64,000 nucleotides of DNA from Candidatus Nitrotoga sp. M5. GTDB taxonomy: Bacteria; Pseudomonadota; Gammaproteobacteria; Burkholderiales; Gallionellaceae. A program made the position numbers and the translations under genes. Where the stretch lies: NCBI RefSeq assembly GCF_927904885.1, contig NZ_CAKMNW010000006.1, positions 1 to 64,000 on the forward strand. The letters are read 5' to 3'. Below the pieces are notes generated by a model, which worked only from the letters and a program-made list of their open reading frames with translations, was not told where the DNA came from and made no database searches. This document shows, piece by piece, positions 38,660 through 49,243 of this stretch. The stretch's first letter is position 1, and each line of letters starts with the position of its first letter.

Positions 38660-39037
38660 ATTCGATAACGACAAAAGCAAATTTTATTCTAAAAATAGTC
38701 ATTGCTGCGGTAAAATTGATCGCTCTCTGTGCTGTTTATATGAGGGTTGCTTATACTTGGAGCTATTCAACTGGTGAACAAACTGGATATATTCAAAAAT
38801 TTTCAAAAAAGAGATGGATATGTGAAACATGGGAGTGGTGAATTAAGTATGATGTTTCTTCCTGGGCAAGTGCCTGAGTAATTCTTGTTCACTGTAAGAG
38901 ATGAGGCTGTTGCTGACAAGCTCAATTGAAGTCTCGGTGAAAAAGTGAGTCTCGATTACGATCAACACAAAGGACTTCCGACAACCTGTTTTGGTGATAC
39001 AGAGTTTTTTGTTTCCGGAGTCAAAGCTATGGAGTAG
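38660..39037 (+). pseudogene. decayed gene for a small membrane-anchored protein
   Basis: A hydrophobic segment IAAVKLIALCAVYMRV leads into AYTWSYSTGEQTGYIQKFSK and WICETWE. An extra T at 38836 shifts the frame, after which GELSMMFLPGQVPE, FLFTVRDEAVADKLN and SLGEKVSLDYDQHKGLPTTC continue to FGDTEFFVSGVKAME and a stop at 39035-39037. In-frame TAA (38879-38881) and TGA (38927-38929) interrupt the second part. I recall intact homologues in betaproteobacteria, often mislabelled 6-phosphogluconate dehydrogenase. The 5' limit is uncertain. The rest of 38452-39180 holds nothing recognised. Confidence 0.75.
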
Positions 39038-39180
39038 TTTTAAATTGCCATTTGTTGTAGTGCATTATTAAAAGACCAAGCAATTTATAATGAGTGTCAT
39101 TAGAAATTCCAGATTGTCCTTTGAGTTCAGGCTTCCAATGGACAATCTGGGAAAATAAATCAAAATCATTTTGAAGAGAC

Positions 39181-40344
39181 TTATAGCCCAGCGTCAGCTC
39201 GCATGGCAGATGCCTTGTCTGTTGCCTCCCAAGTAAACTCTGGTTCTTCGCGGCCAAAGTGGCCGTATGCAGCAGTATTGGAATAAATTGGGCGCAATAA
39301 ATCTAGCATTTTCACAATGCCTTTGGGCCGCAGGTCAAAATGTTTTGTTACCAATTCAGCAATCTTTTCATCAGAAATTTTACCCGTGCCATAACTGGAG
39401 ACCCACACACTGGTGGGGAGAGCCACGCCAATTGCATAGGAAATCTGAATCAAGCACTTGCTGGCCAGACCAGCAGCTACGATATTCTTGGCAATATAAC
39501 GGCCAGCGTAGGCCGCGGAACGGTCTACTTTAGACGGGTCCTTGCCGGAAAATGCCCCACCGCCATGCGGAGCAGAGCCACCATAAGTGTCCACAATAAT
39601 CTTGCGTCCTGTCAGGCCGCAGTCGCCTTGTGGGCCTCCGATAACGAAACGGCCAGTAGGATTTACCAAATACTTAATGTCCCCTTTGATTAATTCCTTT
39701 GGTATTACGGGTTTGATAATGTCTTCAATTACGGCTTCACGAATGTTCTCTAGTGACATCTCAGGGGAATGCTGAGTAGATAGCACTATTGTGTCGATGG
39801 CATGTGGCTTGCCATCCACGTAACGAACGGTGACTTGCGCTTTAGCATCTGGACGTAGCCAATTAAGGCGGCCATCGCGTCGCAGTTGCGACTGGCGCTC
39901 AACTACTCGGTGTGCCAAATAAATCGGCAGCGGCATCAACGTTGGTGTTTCATCGCAAGCATAACCAAACATCAGGCCTTGATCGCCTGCACCCTGATCC
40001 ATGTACTCATTAGATGAGCGATCAACACCTTGAGCGATGTCCGGACTTTGCTTGTCATAAGCAACAAGCACGGCACAACCTTTGTAATCTATGCCGTATT
40101 CGGTATTATCATAGCCGATGCGTTTGATGCAATCGCGCGCAACTTTGATATAGTCCACATTAGCGGTGGTTGTTATTTCACCAGCAAGCACTACGAGGCC
40201 GGTGTTTACTAATGTCTCAGCGGCTACTCGCGCATAGGGGTCTTGCGCTAGAATAGCATCTAAAATGGAATCGGAAATTTGATCCGCAACTTTGTCGGGA
40301 TGACCCTCAGACACTGACTCGGATGTAAACAGAAATTCATTCAT
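39181..40344 (-). CDS. metK: S-adenosylmethionine synthetase
   Basis: The 387-residue enzyme makes AdoMet from ATP and Met. Signatures are [20 protein letters not shown] (about residues 6-25), the hexapeptide GAGDQG (near 118), and the [19 protein letters not shown] phosphate-binding loop (near 260). Length and ends are normal. The gene reads leftward, divergent from the acyltransferase pair, with only 74 bases between, too little for a SAM riboswitch. AdoMet also feeds the island methylase. Confidence 0.98.
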   Translation of the reverse strand: MNEFLFTSESVSEGHPDKVADQISDSILDAILAQDPYARVAAETLVNTGLVVLAGEITTTANVDYIKVARDCIKRIGYDNTEYGIDYKGCAVLVAYDKQSPDIAQGVDRSSNEYMDQGAGDQGLMFGYACDETPTLMPLPIYLAHRVVERQSQLRRDGRLNWLRPDAKAQVTVRYVDGKPHAIDTIVLSTQHSPEMSLENIREAVIEDIIKPVIPKELIKGDIKYLVNPTGRFVIGGPQGDCGLTGRKIIVDTYGGSAPHGGGAFSGKDPSKVDRSAAYAGRYIAKNIVAAGLASKCLIQISYAIGVALPTSVWVSSYGTGKISDEKIAELVTKHFDLRPKGIVKMLDLLRPIYSNTAAYGHFGREEPEFTWEATDKASAMRADAGL

Positions 40345-40418
40345 AACGCTCCTTTATATAGATAGAGTTGGTTGATAAAGTCGTTCATTATAGCATTAAC
40401 TGGTTGTAATTCCCCTTC

Positions 40419-41303
40419 ATGATACAGTTTCTGGTAGGAAAGCTATTCAATTTGGCCGCGCGTTTGCCGCTGAAAGTTTTACACCGCCTTGGTTCCATGC
40501 TGGGTAAATTGACTTATACCCTGTCTGATAAGTATGCGGAACGGATGCGTGACAACCTCAGTAAAGCATTAAAAGGGCGTCCCGAAGTTGATTTTCGCAG
40601 AGTACTAAACGCCAGCATAGTTGAAACAGGCAAGGGGGCGATGGAGTTGCTGTGGATTTGGTGTCGACCCCTAACAGAGGTGACTGCTAGCGTCAAAGCT
40701 TGCCATGGTTGGGAGCATATCGAGACAGCGCGCGCGCGCGGCAAGGGGGTGATTTTTTTAACGCCGCACATGGGATGCTTCGATGTATCAGCCCTGTATG
40801 TCGCTGAACACATGCCGCTCACCGTGCTTTATCGCCCACCTAAGTTAATCTGGTTGGAGCAGGTGATGCGCAGTGGCCGCGAGCGAGCCCAATTACGGCT
40901 AGCGCGTACCGATGTAAGCGGGGTGCGTCAGCTATATAAGGCACTTAGGCGAGCTGAAGCAATAGGACTTTTGCCAGATCAGGTGCCCGGCAATGGCGAA
41001 GGGGAGTGGGCTGACTTCTTTGGGCAACCAGCCTATACCATGACACTAATTGGACGCTTGGTGAAATCCAGTGGCGCATCGGTAGTTATGACATCCGTCG
41101 AACGATTGCCAGATGGGTCGGGATATGTCCTTCGCTTCACGCCGCTGGTATTCGTTCCGGATTTGCCCATAAGTAGGCAGGTTAATGCGGCGCTTGAAGA
41201 ATTGGTGCTCATAAATCCTGCGCAATATTTGTGGAGTTATAATCGTTACAAGATTCCAGCCAACATTAAGCCTGCCACAAAGCAAGACGTAAATCCGATA
41301 TGA
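40419..41303 (+). CDS. lysophospholipid/lipid A acyltransferase, LpxL/HtrB family (first copy)
   Basis: The 294-residue inner-membrane acyltransferase has the HX4D catalytic box HMGCFD (near residue 117) after VIFLTP, the substrate-binding LLPDQVPGNGEGEW (near 188), and FFGQPAYTM. The family adds secondary acyl chains to Kdo2-lipid A. The start is ATG at 40419, 74 bases from divergent metK. It overlaps the next acyltransferase by four bases (ATGA), so the two genes form an operon. Which of LpxL or LpxM each one is cannot be told by eye. Confidence 0.9.
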   Translation: MIQFLVGKLFNLAARLPLKVLHRLGSMLGKLTYTLSDKYAERMRDNLSKALKGRPEVDFRRVLNASIVETGKGAMELLWIWCRPLTEVTASVKACHGWEHIETARARGKGVIFLTPHMGCFDVSALYVAEHMPLTVLYRPPKLIWLEQVMRSGRERAQLRLARTDVSGVRQLYKALRRAEAIGLLPDQVPGNGEGEWADFFGQPAYTMTLIGRLVKSSGASVVMTSVERLPDGSGYVLRFTPLVFVPDLPISRQVNAALEELVLINPAQYLWSYNRYKIPANIKPATKQDVNPI

Positions 41304-42172
41304 AGGTGCGTTTAGGTATAGTTCTGCTGTGGCTACTACATTTCCTTCCATACCGACTGCAAGCGTGGATTGGAAATTTTTTGGGAGCGTTGCTTTATCT
41401 GTTTACAGTCAAGCGTCGTCGGGTAGCAAGTATAAATTTGCGTTTGTGTTTCCCCGAACTTAACGAAGCAGAACGATCAAAATTAGTGCGGCAGCATTTT
41501 AATGTCTTCGGTCGCAGTATTGTGGAGCGGGGAATTCTATGGTGGTCCAGCCGCAAGCGCATCCAAAAGTTGATACGGGTTGAAGGCGTGGAGCATTTTC
41601 AAAATGCACTTGGAGATCCACTGATTTTGCTTACCGCACATTTTGTCGCTCTGGATGTTGGGGGGTCCTGGATCACTCAACATACTGATGGGGTTAGTGT
41701 GTACTCTAAACAAAAGAACACTTACTTGCAAAATTTGGTATTGCAAAAACGCGCACGCTTCGGCGAGCAATTCTTATATGCGCGACAGGCAGGGATGCGC
41801 CCAGTAGTAAAGTCATTACGCAAATGTCGGCCATTTTATTATTTTACGGATCAAGACTGGACCACTAAGGATGGTGTGTTCGTTCCGTTTTTTGGCATAC
41901 CAGCTGCTACGTTGGCGACGCTGCCTCGTCTGGTAACAATGGCTAACGCAAAGGTGGTACCGTGCATTACACGTGTTTTGCCGGATTATAAAGGGTATGA
42001 AGTGCGTTTTTATCCAGCGTGGGAAAACTATCCTACCAATGATTTAATAGCTGATACCCGCCGCATAAACGAATTCATCGAACAGCGAGTGCGGGAAATG
42101 CCTGAACAATATTTTTGGCTGCACAGGCGATTTAAAACTCGGCCCGAGGGCGAAGAAAGTTTTTACAAATGA
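41300..42172 (+). CDS. lipid A acyltransferase, LpxL/HtrB family (second copy)
   Basis: The 290-residue protein has the HX4D box HFVALD (near residue 114) after LILLTA, the [18 protein letters not shown] block (near 188) and a C-terminal [15 protein letters not shown], which matches the LpxL end [10 protein letters not shown]. It is divergent from the first copy in sequence and overlaps it by four bases and ubiD by four. The pair could add the two secondary acyl chains in order. Confidence 0.92.
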   Translation: MKVRLGIVLLWLLHFLPYRLQAWIGNFLGALLYLFTVKRRRVASINLRLCFPELNEAERSKLVRQHFNVFGRSIVERGILWWSSRKRIQKLIRVEGVEHFQNALGDPLILLTAHFVALDVGGSWITQHTDGVSVYSKQKNTYLQNLVLQKRARFGEQFLYARQAGMRPVVKSLRKCRPFYYFTDQDWTTKDGVFVPFFGIPAATLATLPRLVTMANAKVVPCITRVLPDYKGYEVRFYPAWENYPTNDLIADTRRINEFIEQRVREMPEQYFWLHRRFKTRPEGEESFYK

Positions 42173-43632
42173 AATATGATGACCTACGCGACTTTATCTC
42201 GAAATTAGAAAAACTGGGTGAACTCAAGCGCGTGATTAGGCCAGTTTCTCCGCATTTGGAGATGACAGAAATCTGCGACCGTGTGTTGCAAGCACAAGGT
42301 CCTGCCGTGCTGTTTGAAAATCCTGCGGGACACAGCATGCCTGTTCTGGCAAATTTGTTTGGTACACCGCACCGTGTGGCATTAGGCATGGGCGAAGAAA
42401 GCGTAACGGCATTACGCGAAGTGGGCAAGTTGCTGGCTTACCTGAAAGAGCCCGAGCCACCCAAAGGTTTGAAGGATGCCTGGGACAAATGGCCGATATT
42501 GAAGCAGGTGTTGAATATGACACCCAAGGTGGTTTCGAGCGCTGCCTGCCAGGAAGTAGTATGGGAGGGCAGCGAAGTAGACCTGAGCAGGCTACCCATA
42601 CAAACTTGCTGGCCAGGAGATGCGGCACCCCTGATTAGCTGGGGGTTGGTGGTGACTCGCGGCCCCAACAAGCCGCGCCAGAATCTTGGCATTTACCGTC
42701 AGCAGGTGATCGCGACCAACAAGGTCATTATGCGCTGGCTGGCGCATCGTGGAGGTGCGCTGGATTATCAGGAATGGTGCAAAACGTATCCGGGTCAGCC
42801 GTTTCCGCTGGCAGTGGTGATCGGTGCCGATCCAGCTACCATTTTAGGCGCAGTCACGCCCGTGCCGGACAGCCTGTCTGAATATCAATTTGCTGGGTTG
42901 TTGCGTGGATCGAAAACAGAGCTGGTTAAATGTATTGGTAGCAATTTGCAAGTGCCTGCCAGCGCCGAGATCGTGCTGGAGGGAATGATCCACCCAAATG
43001 AGATCGCGCTGGAAGGCCCGTTTGGTGACCACACCGGTTATTATAATGAGCAGGAACAGTTTCCGGTATTCACCATTGAGCGCATTACCATGCGTCACAA
43101 TCCCATTTATCACTCCACCTATACCGGCAAACCGCCAGACGAGCCGGCCATTTTGGGCGTGGCATTGAACGAAGTGTTCGTGCCACTTCTGCAGAAACAG
43201 TTTCCCGAAATTTCGGATTTCTACCTGCCGCCGGAGGGCTGTTCATATCGCTTGGCAATTGTTTCCATGAAAAAACAGTATCCGGGACATGCCAAGCGCG
43301 TTATGTTCGGCATCTGGTCCTACCTGCGTCAGTTCATGTACACCAAGTTCATCATCGTAGTGGATGATGACATCGAAATCCGTCAATGGAAGGAAGTTAT
43401 CTGGGCGATCACCACGCGCGTTGATCCCGCGCGCGACACACTGCTGGTGGACAATACGCCCATTGATTATCTGGATTTCGCCAGCCCGGTATCCGGCCTG
43501 GGAAGTAAGATGGGACTGGATGCGACCAACAAATGGCCAGGTGAAACACAACGCGAGTGGGGTACGCCAATTGCGATGGACGACGCGACCAAGCGTAGTG
43601 TAGATTCAATGTGGGGGGAGCTTGGCTTGTAG
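42169..43632 (+). CDS. ubiD: prenylated-FMN-dependent decarboxylase UbiD
   Basis: The 487-residue enzyme decarboxylates 3-octaprenyl-4-hydroxybenzoate in ubiquinone synthesis. It begins [20 protein letters not shown]. It has the [10 protein letters not shown] block with residues that hold prenyl-FMN and the metal (near 170), the [13 protein letters not shown] loop (near 280) containing the Glu of the E-R-E triad, and [12 protein letters not shown] near residue 390. The ATG overlaps the preceding acyltransferase stop. The flavin prenyltransferase ubiX is not in the window. Confidence 0.96.
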   Translation: MKYDDLRDFISKLEKLGELKRVIRPVSPHLEMTEICDRVLQAQGPAVLFENPAGHSMPVLANLFGTPHRVALGMGEESVTALREVGKLLAYLKEPEPPKGLKDAWDKWPILKQVLNMTPKVVSSAACQEVVWEGSEVDLSRLPIQTCWPGDAAPLISWGLVVTRGPNKPRQNLGIYRQQVIATNKVIMRWLAHRGGALDYQEWCKTYPGQPFPLAVVIGADPATILGAVTPVPDSLSEYQFAGLLRGSKTELVKCIGSNLQVPASAEIVLEGMIHPNEIALEGPFGDHTGYYNEQEQFPVFTIERITMRHNPIYHSTYTGKPPDEPAILGVALNEVFVPLLQKQFPEISDFYLPPEGCSYRLAIVSMKKQYPGHAKRVMFGIWSYLRQFMYTKFIIVVDDDIEIRQWKEVIWAITTRVDPARDTLLVDNTPIDYLDFASPVSGLGSKMGLDATNKWPGETQREWGTPIAMDDATKRSVDSMWGELGL

Positions 43633-43642
43633 TTGCCTGCAG

Positions 43643-44644
43643 CTAACCCATCACCAGTACTACTTTGCCGGTGATGCCGCCTTTTTCAATGAGACGGTGT
43701 GCATGGGCAGCATCTTTCAATGGCATTACCGTGCTCATCAGCACGCCGAGTTTACCGGCCTCGACTAATTGCGCTCCCTGTTCCAGTATTTTACGCTGGC
43801 GTATACGCTCGTCATGCAAATGCATCACTTGCGGCGTAAGCATTAGTTCGTAGCATAATGACAGATTGCGCAGTCGCGCCAGTTGGGTGTCAGCCAATGA
43901 CAGCGGAGTGGACAGCAAGCTGACCACTTTGCCACCAATGCGCGCTGCATTGAATGAGCGCAGAAAAACTTCGCCACCTACCGTGTCAAATACCACGTCC
44001 ACACCCTTATCAGCGGTCCAGGCAAGAACTTCCGGCACAAAATCCTGCTCGCGGTAATAAATTATTTTTTCTGCACCGAGACCCTGCACCAGCCCGGCTT
44101 TCCTGTTATCGCTTACTGTTACCGCAACATGTGCGCCCAGATGGTGGGCGAGTTGCACGGCAATATGACCGACACCCCCTGCCGCGGCATGGATGAGGAT
44201 AGTTTGTTTGGCTTGCAGATTAACGCGTTCGACTAGCGCCTCCCACACGGTAATCAGCACCAGTGGCAACGCAGCGCTTTCATGCAGGCTGAGGTTGGCC
44301 GGTTTGAAAGCGCAGTAGTCTTCATGCACGGTGGTATATTCAGCATAGCAGCCGGGTTCGTTGCCGATACCACCGTTGCAGAAATAGACCGCATCACCGA
44401 CTGTAAAACGTGTCACGGCCGTGCCGATGGTATCTACGATACCAGCACCATCGCAGCCCAAGATGGCGGGAAGTTTGTCGGGGCAATAGGCTGGCTTAGC
44501 GCGCAGTTTGGTGTCCAGTGGATTGATACCCACGGCGGCCAGTTTTACCCGCAAATGGCTTTGTGAAGGCAGTTCGGGTAGGGGGATTTCACGCAGTTGC
44601 AACAAATCGGGGCTGCCAGCCGCGGTCATTAAAATTGCTTTCAT
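43643..44644 (-). CDS. quinone oxidoreductase-like MDR family enzyme
   Basis: The 333-residue medium-chain dehydrogenase/reductase has a GroES-like part with VGINPLDTKLRAKPA (near residue 45) and PAILGCDGAGIVDTIG. The Rossmann part shows LIHAAAGGVGHIAVQLAHHLGA (near 150) and VVFDTVGGE. The catalytic-zinc Cys/His pattern is not present, so a zinc-free NADPH:quinone-type reductase is likely; the substrate is unknown. MKAILMTAAG at 44644 is the family-like start. The longer frame adds 31 residues without support. It converges on ubiD. Confidence 0.87.
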   Translation of the reverse strand: MKAILMTAAGSPDLLQLREIPLPELPSQSHLRVKLAAVGINPLDTKLRAKPAYCPDKLPAILGCDGAGIVDTIGTAVTRFTVGDAVYFCNGGIGNEPGCYAEYTTVHEDYCAFKPANLSLHESAALPLVLITVWEALVERVNLQAKQTILIHAAAGGVGHIAVQLAHHLGAHVAVTVSDNRKAGLVQGLGAEKIIYYREQDFVPEVLAWTADKGVDVVFDTVGGEVFLRSFNAARIGGKVVSLLSTPLSLADTQLARLRNLSLCYELMLTPQVMHLHDERIRQRKILEQGAQLVEAGKLGVLMSTVMPLKDAAHAHRLIEKGGITGKVVLVMG

Positions 44645-44775
44645 TTTTGTAACCATGATTGGTTGGTTGGAAGGGTAACCGGAGACCGAGGCCGCAATCG
44701 CCCGAAAGTCTCTCAAATAAAGCCTATTACACATCAACTGCCTAGTTGGAGAGACTTGATAGAGATGTGGTATGT

Positions 44776-44805
44776 TAAACTCGCCTCATAAATTTAGCGA
44801 GTTTA
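44776..44805 (+). promoter_or_regulatory. inverted repeat over the aroC translation start region
   Basis: A perfect 9-bp inverted repeat TAAACTCGC / GCGAGTTTA with a 12-base loop ends three bases before the aroC ATG. The right arm includes the only purine-rich candidate for a ribosome site (GCGAG), so in RNA the hairpin could mask initiation. As DNA it could equally be a repressor operator. Confidence 0.5.
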
Positions 44806-44808
44806 GTC

Positions 44809-45909
44809 ATGTCAGGAAATACATTCGGTACTTTATTCTGCGTCACATCTTTTGGCGAATCTCATGGTGCCGCAATCGGTTGCGTGGTTGATGGTTGCCC
44901 GCCTGGGATGGCGTTGAGTACTGCAGATATTCAAAGCGAGCTGGACAGACGTAAGCCCGGTACTTCACGCCACGTCACCCAAAGACGCGAGTCAGACACG
45001 GTAGAAATTTTATCCGGTATCTTTGAAGGCAAGACCACTGGCACACCGATTGCGTTGTTAATCCGCAACGAAGATCAACGTAGCAAAGACTACGGCAACA
45101 TTGCCGAAAGCTTTCGCCCTGGCCATGCCGATTACACTTATTGGCAGAAATACGGCATCCGCGATCATCGCGGTGGCGGGCGGGCGTCGGCACGTGAGAC
45201 TGCAGTGCGCGTAGCGGCTGGAGCGATTGCGAAAAAGTGGCTGAAAGAGCGTTATGGAGTTGTGATACGCGGCTATCTATCACAATTGGGTGAAGTGGTG
45301 GTGCCATTCAATAGTTGGGATGAGGTAAGCGGCAATCCATTCTTTGTTGCTGATGACACTTATGTTGAGCAACTGGAAGCGTACATGGATGCGTTGCGTA
45401 AATCCGGCGATTCCATCGGTGCAAAGCTCACTGTCGTGGCCGAACATATGCCTGTGGGCTGGGGCGAGCCAGTGTATGACCGTCTTGATGCCGACATTGG
45501 CTATGCCATGATGAGCATTAATGCTGTAAAAGGAGTAGAGATTGGTGCCGGCTTCGCTTCAGTTACACAGAAAGGCAGTGAGCATGGTGACGAAATCACT
45601 CCGCAAGGTTTTTTATCCAACCACGCTGGCGGCATATTGGGAGGTATTTCCACTGGACAAGATATTGTGGCGCATATCGCCATAAAACCCACTTCCAGCA
45701 TTCGCCTTCCGCGCCGCTCCATCAATAAAGCGGGTGAGCCAACGCTAGTGGAAACCCATGGTCGCCACGACCCATGCGTAGGTATTCGAGCTACACCTAT
45801 CGCCGAGGCTATGCTGGCTTTGGTGCTGATCGACCATGCGCTGCGCCACCGAGCTCAGAATGCAGACGTGATATGCACCACACCGAAAGTTCCAGGCAAG
45901 GTTGACTAG
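44809..45909 (+). CDS. aroC: chorismate synthase
   Basis: The 366-residue, reduced-FMN-dependent lyase makes chorismate from EPSP. The three family signatures are [14 protein letters not shown] (about residues 12-25), [18 protein letters not shown] (near 122) and [18 protein letters not shown] [16 protein letters not shown] (near 325). DHRGGGRAS and GGISTGQDI are also present. It has the normal length. A hairpin overlaps its start region. Confidence 0.97.
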   Translation: MSGNTFGTLFCVTSFGESHGAAIGCVVDGCPPGMALSTADIQSELDRRKPGTSRHVTQRRESDTVEILSGIFEGKTTGTPIALLIRNEDQRSKDYGNIAESFRPGHADYTYWQKYGIRDHRGGGRASARETAVRVAAGAIAKKWLKERYGVVIRGYLSQLGEVVVPFNSWDEVSGNPFFVADDTYVEQLEAYMDALRKSGDSIGAKLTVVAEHMPVGWGEPVYDRLDADIGYAMMSINAVKGVEIGAGFASVTQKGSEHGDEITPQGFLSNHAGGILGGISTGQDIVAHIAIKPTSSIRLPRRSINKAGEPTLVETHGRHDPCVGIRATPIAEAMLALVLIDHALRHRAQNADVICTTPKVPGKVD

Positions 45910-46079
45910 CATTCGAAATCTCATAAAATTTGATGACGCTCGTTCCAGCCGGTTGCATCCGGATACCACATGCAAGGATCGGGTTTATGTATCTTTAAGA
46001 ATGCTAGCTTAAGGCATGCGAAAGTAGAGTTCAGGGTGGTATAATTGTTGGCCATTTGCCTGGCCGTGTTGTTACGAAC

Positions 46080-47057
46080 TTAATACACCGCATAGCGCGG
46101 TAACGCAAAGCGTTCCAAGTACCAGCCGGATAGCATGGTGTGACGTAATTTTTGTTCGGTATCTTCGCTGATCAGAATGCGCTCACTTGCAGTCAGAATG
46201 CGCTCACTTGCAGCACGCGCCTGATCACACAAATGTGCACCCAAACGCTCCAGATATTCATCTACTAAAGCGGTCGCATCCTCCACTGCCAGTTGTTAAA
46301 CAGCACATCGGAATTGGCGATATCGGTAAAAAGAATTGTGGCTTGGTAGATGTACGGATCTAGCGCAACATCCAAATGCACCAAGTTGGTCGGATCAGCA
46401 ATGATGTTTGAAATCGCGAACGCTAATTTGACGCAGGTCGGTTCGATTTTGTTCTCATCCGCTACCGTAAATGGCGTATTGCGATTTTCATTGAGAAACT
46501 GCACCACGCCAACCGGCTCGCTGCCAAATTATAATAAAGGCTTGGTAAAAATATTATTCGATTAAAAACCGGATTTGCTATCCAGCCGCTTTCCATGTGA
46601 CTTATTCACCATCGAAGGTGTGTAAGTTGAAGTCATGTGCGACAAGTACACTTCTCCAGCTGACTACCATGCAAATCAATTTACATTTTGACTACGCTTT
46701 CGAGCAGCTGGGCCATGCGCAATCAGGAACACCAAGGCTTAATCAGAATAAGGGTTACGAAATAATAGAGTCGGCTACTGCGCGAATCTGGCTGCGTGCA
46801 TAAGCCATCAATGTGTCGAGCTGTTCCTTGTGTTGCTGCATTTCCTGCAAACCTTGATGCAGTAATTTGTTAGAGCGTTTCTGCTGTTCCAGCGCCACCT
46901 CCAGCTGGATCACCTTTGTTTTTTCGATTGCGACAGTCTCTTCTAACCGCTATTGTTCCCGAATGAATTTCCAGAGCGCCAAGACAATTGCAAATATCGG
47001 AGCCAGCCAGGCCGTGGAAATTTGTGTCGGAATCAGTTTTAAAAAATTAGCAAGCAT
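46080..47057 (-). pseudogene. wrecked gene: membrane/coiled-coil N-terminus plus GAF domain
   Basis: Reading leftward, an ATG at 47057 opens a 100-codon frame to 46755: a hydrophobic helix TAWLAPIFAIVLALWKF, an in-frame TAG at 46950-46952, then a coiled coil VIQLEVALEQQKRSNKLLHQ. A scrambled part follows. From about 46535 a GAF-like segment appears, GSEPVGVVQFLNENRNTPFT, VADENKIEPTCVKLAFAISN. Near 46285 the frame shifts into EDATALVDEYLERLGAHLCD, which carries a 21-bp tandem duplication and ends at 46080. I infer one ancestral membrane-anchored GAF protein; the partners and output domain are unknown. The rest of 45910-47305 holds only the parS site. Confidence 0.65.
46172..46213. repeat. 21-bp tandem duplication
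   Basis: Two perfect copies of a 21-base unit starting TCAGAATGCGCTCACTTGCA lie head to tail. The unit encodes an extra SERILTA heptad in the minus-strand pseudogene and keeps its frame. Confidence 0.85.
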
Positions 47058-47181
47058 CGCTTGCTCCTTCGGTCATGGTGCTTAGTGAATTATGTGCCGT
47101 GACGTTCAATACTTCCATGCCCTGCAACCCAGTGGCCTTCGGAAACATATTGCGTAACCATTTAAAAGTTAAATAATAATT

Positions 47182-47197
47182 GGTTTCACGTGAAACA
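47182..47197. promoter_or_regulatory. parS: parS centromere site (15 of 16)
   Basis: GGTTTCACGTGAAACA differs from the parS consensus only at the first base. It lies 109 bases upstream of mnmG and about 3.5 kb from parB. It is the second ParB site of the window. Confidence 0.88.
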
Positions 47198-47305
47198 ACT
47201 ATTGAGAGGGTTTTCTGCCTTGGTATCATTTTGATGTATGATTCGAGCCTTCGCTTCATCAAGTAAGCTACCATTTCTGTAATAGTCATTTTAAAAAGTA
47301 TAAAG

Positions 47306-49243
47306 ATGGATTTTCCAAAAAAATTCGATGTAATTGTTGTGGGTGGTGGTCACGCAGGAACAGAGGCTGCACTTGCAAGTGCACGCATGGGTTGCACCAC
47401 TTTGTTACTCACTCATAACATTGAAACGCTCGGGATAATGTCATGCAACCCATCTATTGGCGGCATAGGTAAGGGACATTTAGTCAAAGAAATAGATGCG
47501 TTGGGCGGCGTCATGGCGGCGGCGGCTGATGAATCAGGCATCCAATTTCGCACCCTTAACGCCTCTAAAGGTCCAGCAGTACGCGCTACGCGCGCTCAGG
47601 CGGATCGGGCACTATACAAGCAGGCCATTCGTAATCGATTAGAAAACACCCCTAACCTTTGGTTGTTTCAGCAGGCGGTGGATGATTTGCTGGTGGAGAA
47701 CAATAGGGTATGTGGGGTTTCTACTCAGCTGGGCTTGCGTTTTGCTGCAAAAACCATTGTATTGACAACTGGTACATTTCTTTCTGGCCTGATTCATATT
47801 GGACAGACCTCTTATCAAGCAGGGCGGGCGGGTGACCCGCCATCTTTCAGTTTAGCGCAATGTTTGCGCGAACTTAAATTGCCGATGGGCCGACTGAAGA
47901 CCGGTACGCCACCACGCATTGATGGGCGAAGCATTGATTATTCCGTGATGACCGAGCAACCTGGCGATCTACCCGTGCCGGTATTCTCATTTATGGGGCA
48001 AGCGCAACAGCATCCGCAACAATTATCTTGTTGGATTACCCATACTAATCAACGTACGCACGATATTATCCGCGGTGGGTTAGATCGTTCACCAATGTTC
48101 ACTGGAAATATCGAAGGTGTAGGGCCACGCTATTGCCCTTCTATCGAGGACAAGATCACGCGCTTTGCCGACAAAGAGTCGCACCAGATTTTTCTGGAAC
48201 CGGAAGGGTTGACTACGCACGAAATCTATCCAAACGGAATTTCCACCAGCTTGCCTTTTGATGTGCAGCTGGCATTAGTACGTTCCATAAAGGGTCTTGA
48301 GAATGCGCATATCACGCGCCCTGGCTATGCGATCGAATATGACTATTTCGATCCGCGCGGATTGAAGCATTCATTGGAAACTAAAGCGATAAGTGATCTG
48401 TTCTTTGCTGGACAAATTAATGGAACCACAGGATATGAGGAAGCGGCCGCTCAAGGTTTACTGGCAGGCATTAATGCCGCATTGCGTGTGCTGGGCAAAG
48501 ATAGTTGGTGTCCGCGTCGCGACGAGGCCTATCTGGGCGTATTGGTGGATGACTTGATTACGCGCGGAGTGTCTGAACCATATCGTATGTTTACTAGTCG
48601 TGCCGAGTATCGCCTGCAACTGCGTGAAGATAACGCAGATCTGCGTTTAACAGAAATCGGGCGCCATCTGGGTGTGGTAGCGGATGCTCATTGGCAGTCG
48701 TTTGAGTTGAAGCGTGCTGCAATTTTACGCGAACAAGAGCGGTTGAAATCCACTTGGGTCAACCCAAAGTTGTTACCACAGGAAGATGCGGAACGAGTGT
48801 TGGGCAAAGAAATAGAGCGCGAATATGCACTGTATGAGCTTTTGCGACGTCCCGATGTGAGTTATACCAGTCTGATGACATTGCCAGGGGCGGGTGAGTC
48901 AGTGATCGATGAAAAAGTGGCAGAGCAGGTGGAAATTCAAGCCAAATATCACGGCTACATTGAGAGACAACGCGATGAGATAGCGCGCAATGAATATAAT
49001 GAAAACATGCGGTTACCTGAAATTATGGATTATCGTACAGTTCTTGGTCTGTCAATTGAGGCGCAGCAAAAACTTAATCAACACATGCCAGAGACAGTTG
49101 GAGAGGCAGCACGCCTTTCTGGAATCACACCGGCCGCAGTCTCCTTGTTATTGGTGCACCTGAAACGTGGTTTTCGGAGTGTTGTTATGACTCCAGATGT
49201 TACAGAATCACCTGCAGACGAGAAAGTGCAGAACGGCGCGTGA
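47306..49243 (+). CDS. mnmG: tRNA U34 5-carboxymethylaminomethyl modification enzyme MnmG (GidA)
   Basis: The 645-residue FAD enzyme modifies wobble U34 with MnmE, whose gene is also in the window. The FAD-binding [19 protein letters not shown] (about residues 11-29) is followed by [23 protein letters not shown] (near 49), [12 protein letters not shown] and [28 protein letters not shown], and the C-terminal helical domain [16 protein letters not shown]. The C-terminal tail is slightly extended and acidic. It is the first gene of mnmG-rsmG-parA-parB and overlaps rsmG (GTGA). Confidence 0.98.
   Translation: MDFPKKFDVIVVGGGHAGTEAALASARMGCTTLLLTHNIETLGIMSCNPSIGGIGKGHLVKEIDALGGVMAAAADESGIQFRTLNASKGPAVRATRAQADRALYKQAIRNRLENTPNLWLFQQAVDDLLVENNRVCGVSTQLGLRFAAKTIVLTTGTFLSGLIHIGQTSYQAGRAGDPPSFSLAQCLRELKLPMGRLKTGTPPRIDGRSIDYSVMTEQPGDLPVPVFSFMGQAQQHPQQLSCWITHTNQRTHDIIRGGLDRSPMFTGNIEGVGPRYCPSIEDKITRFADKESHQIFLEPEGLTTHEIYPNGISTSLPFDVQLALVRSIKGLENAHITRPGYAIEYDYFDPRGLKHSLETKAISDLFFAGQINGTTGYEEAAAQGLLAGINAALRVLGKDSWCPRRDEAYLGVLVDDLITRGVSEPYRMFTSRAEYRLQLREDNADLRLTEIGRHLGVVADAHWQSFELKRAAILREQERLKSTWVNPKLLPQEDAERVLGKEIEREYALYELLRRPDVSYTSLMTLPGAGESVIDEKVAEQVEIQAKYHGYIERQRDEIARNEYNENMRLPEIMDYRTVLGLSIEAQQKLNQHMPETVGEAARLSGITPAAVSLLLVHLKRGFRSVVMTPDVTESPADEKVQNGA

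Noticed and set aside
40345..40418. SAM riboswitch before metK
   Set aside because: The divergent gap is only 74 bases, too short, and no conserved riboswitch core is visible.
40725..40745. CGCGCGCG tract in the first acyltransferase
   Set aside because: It encodes normal Ala-Arg codons within a conserved region and keeps the frame.
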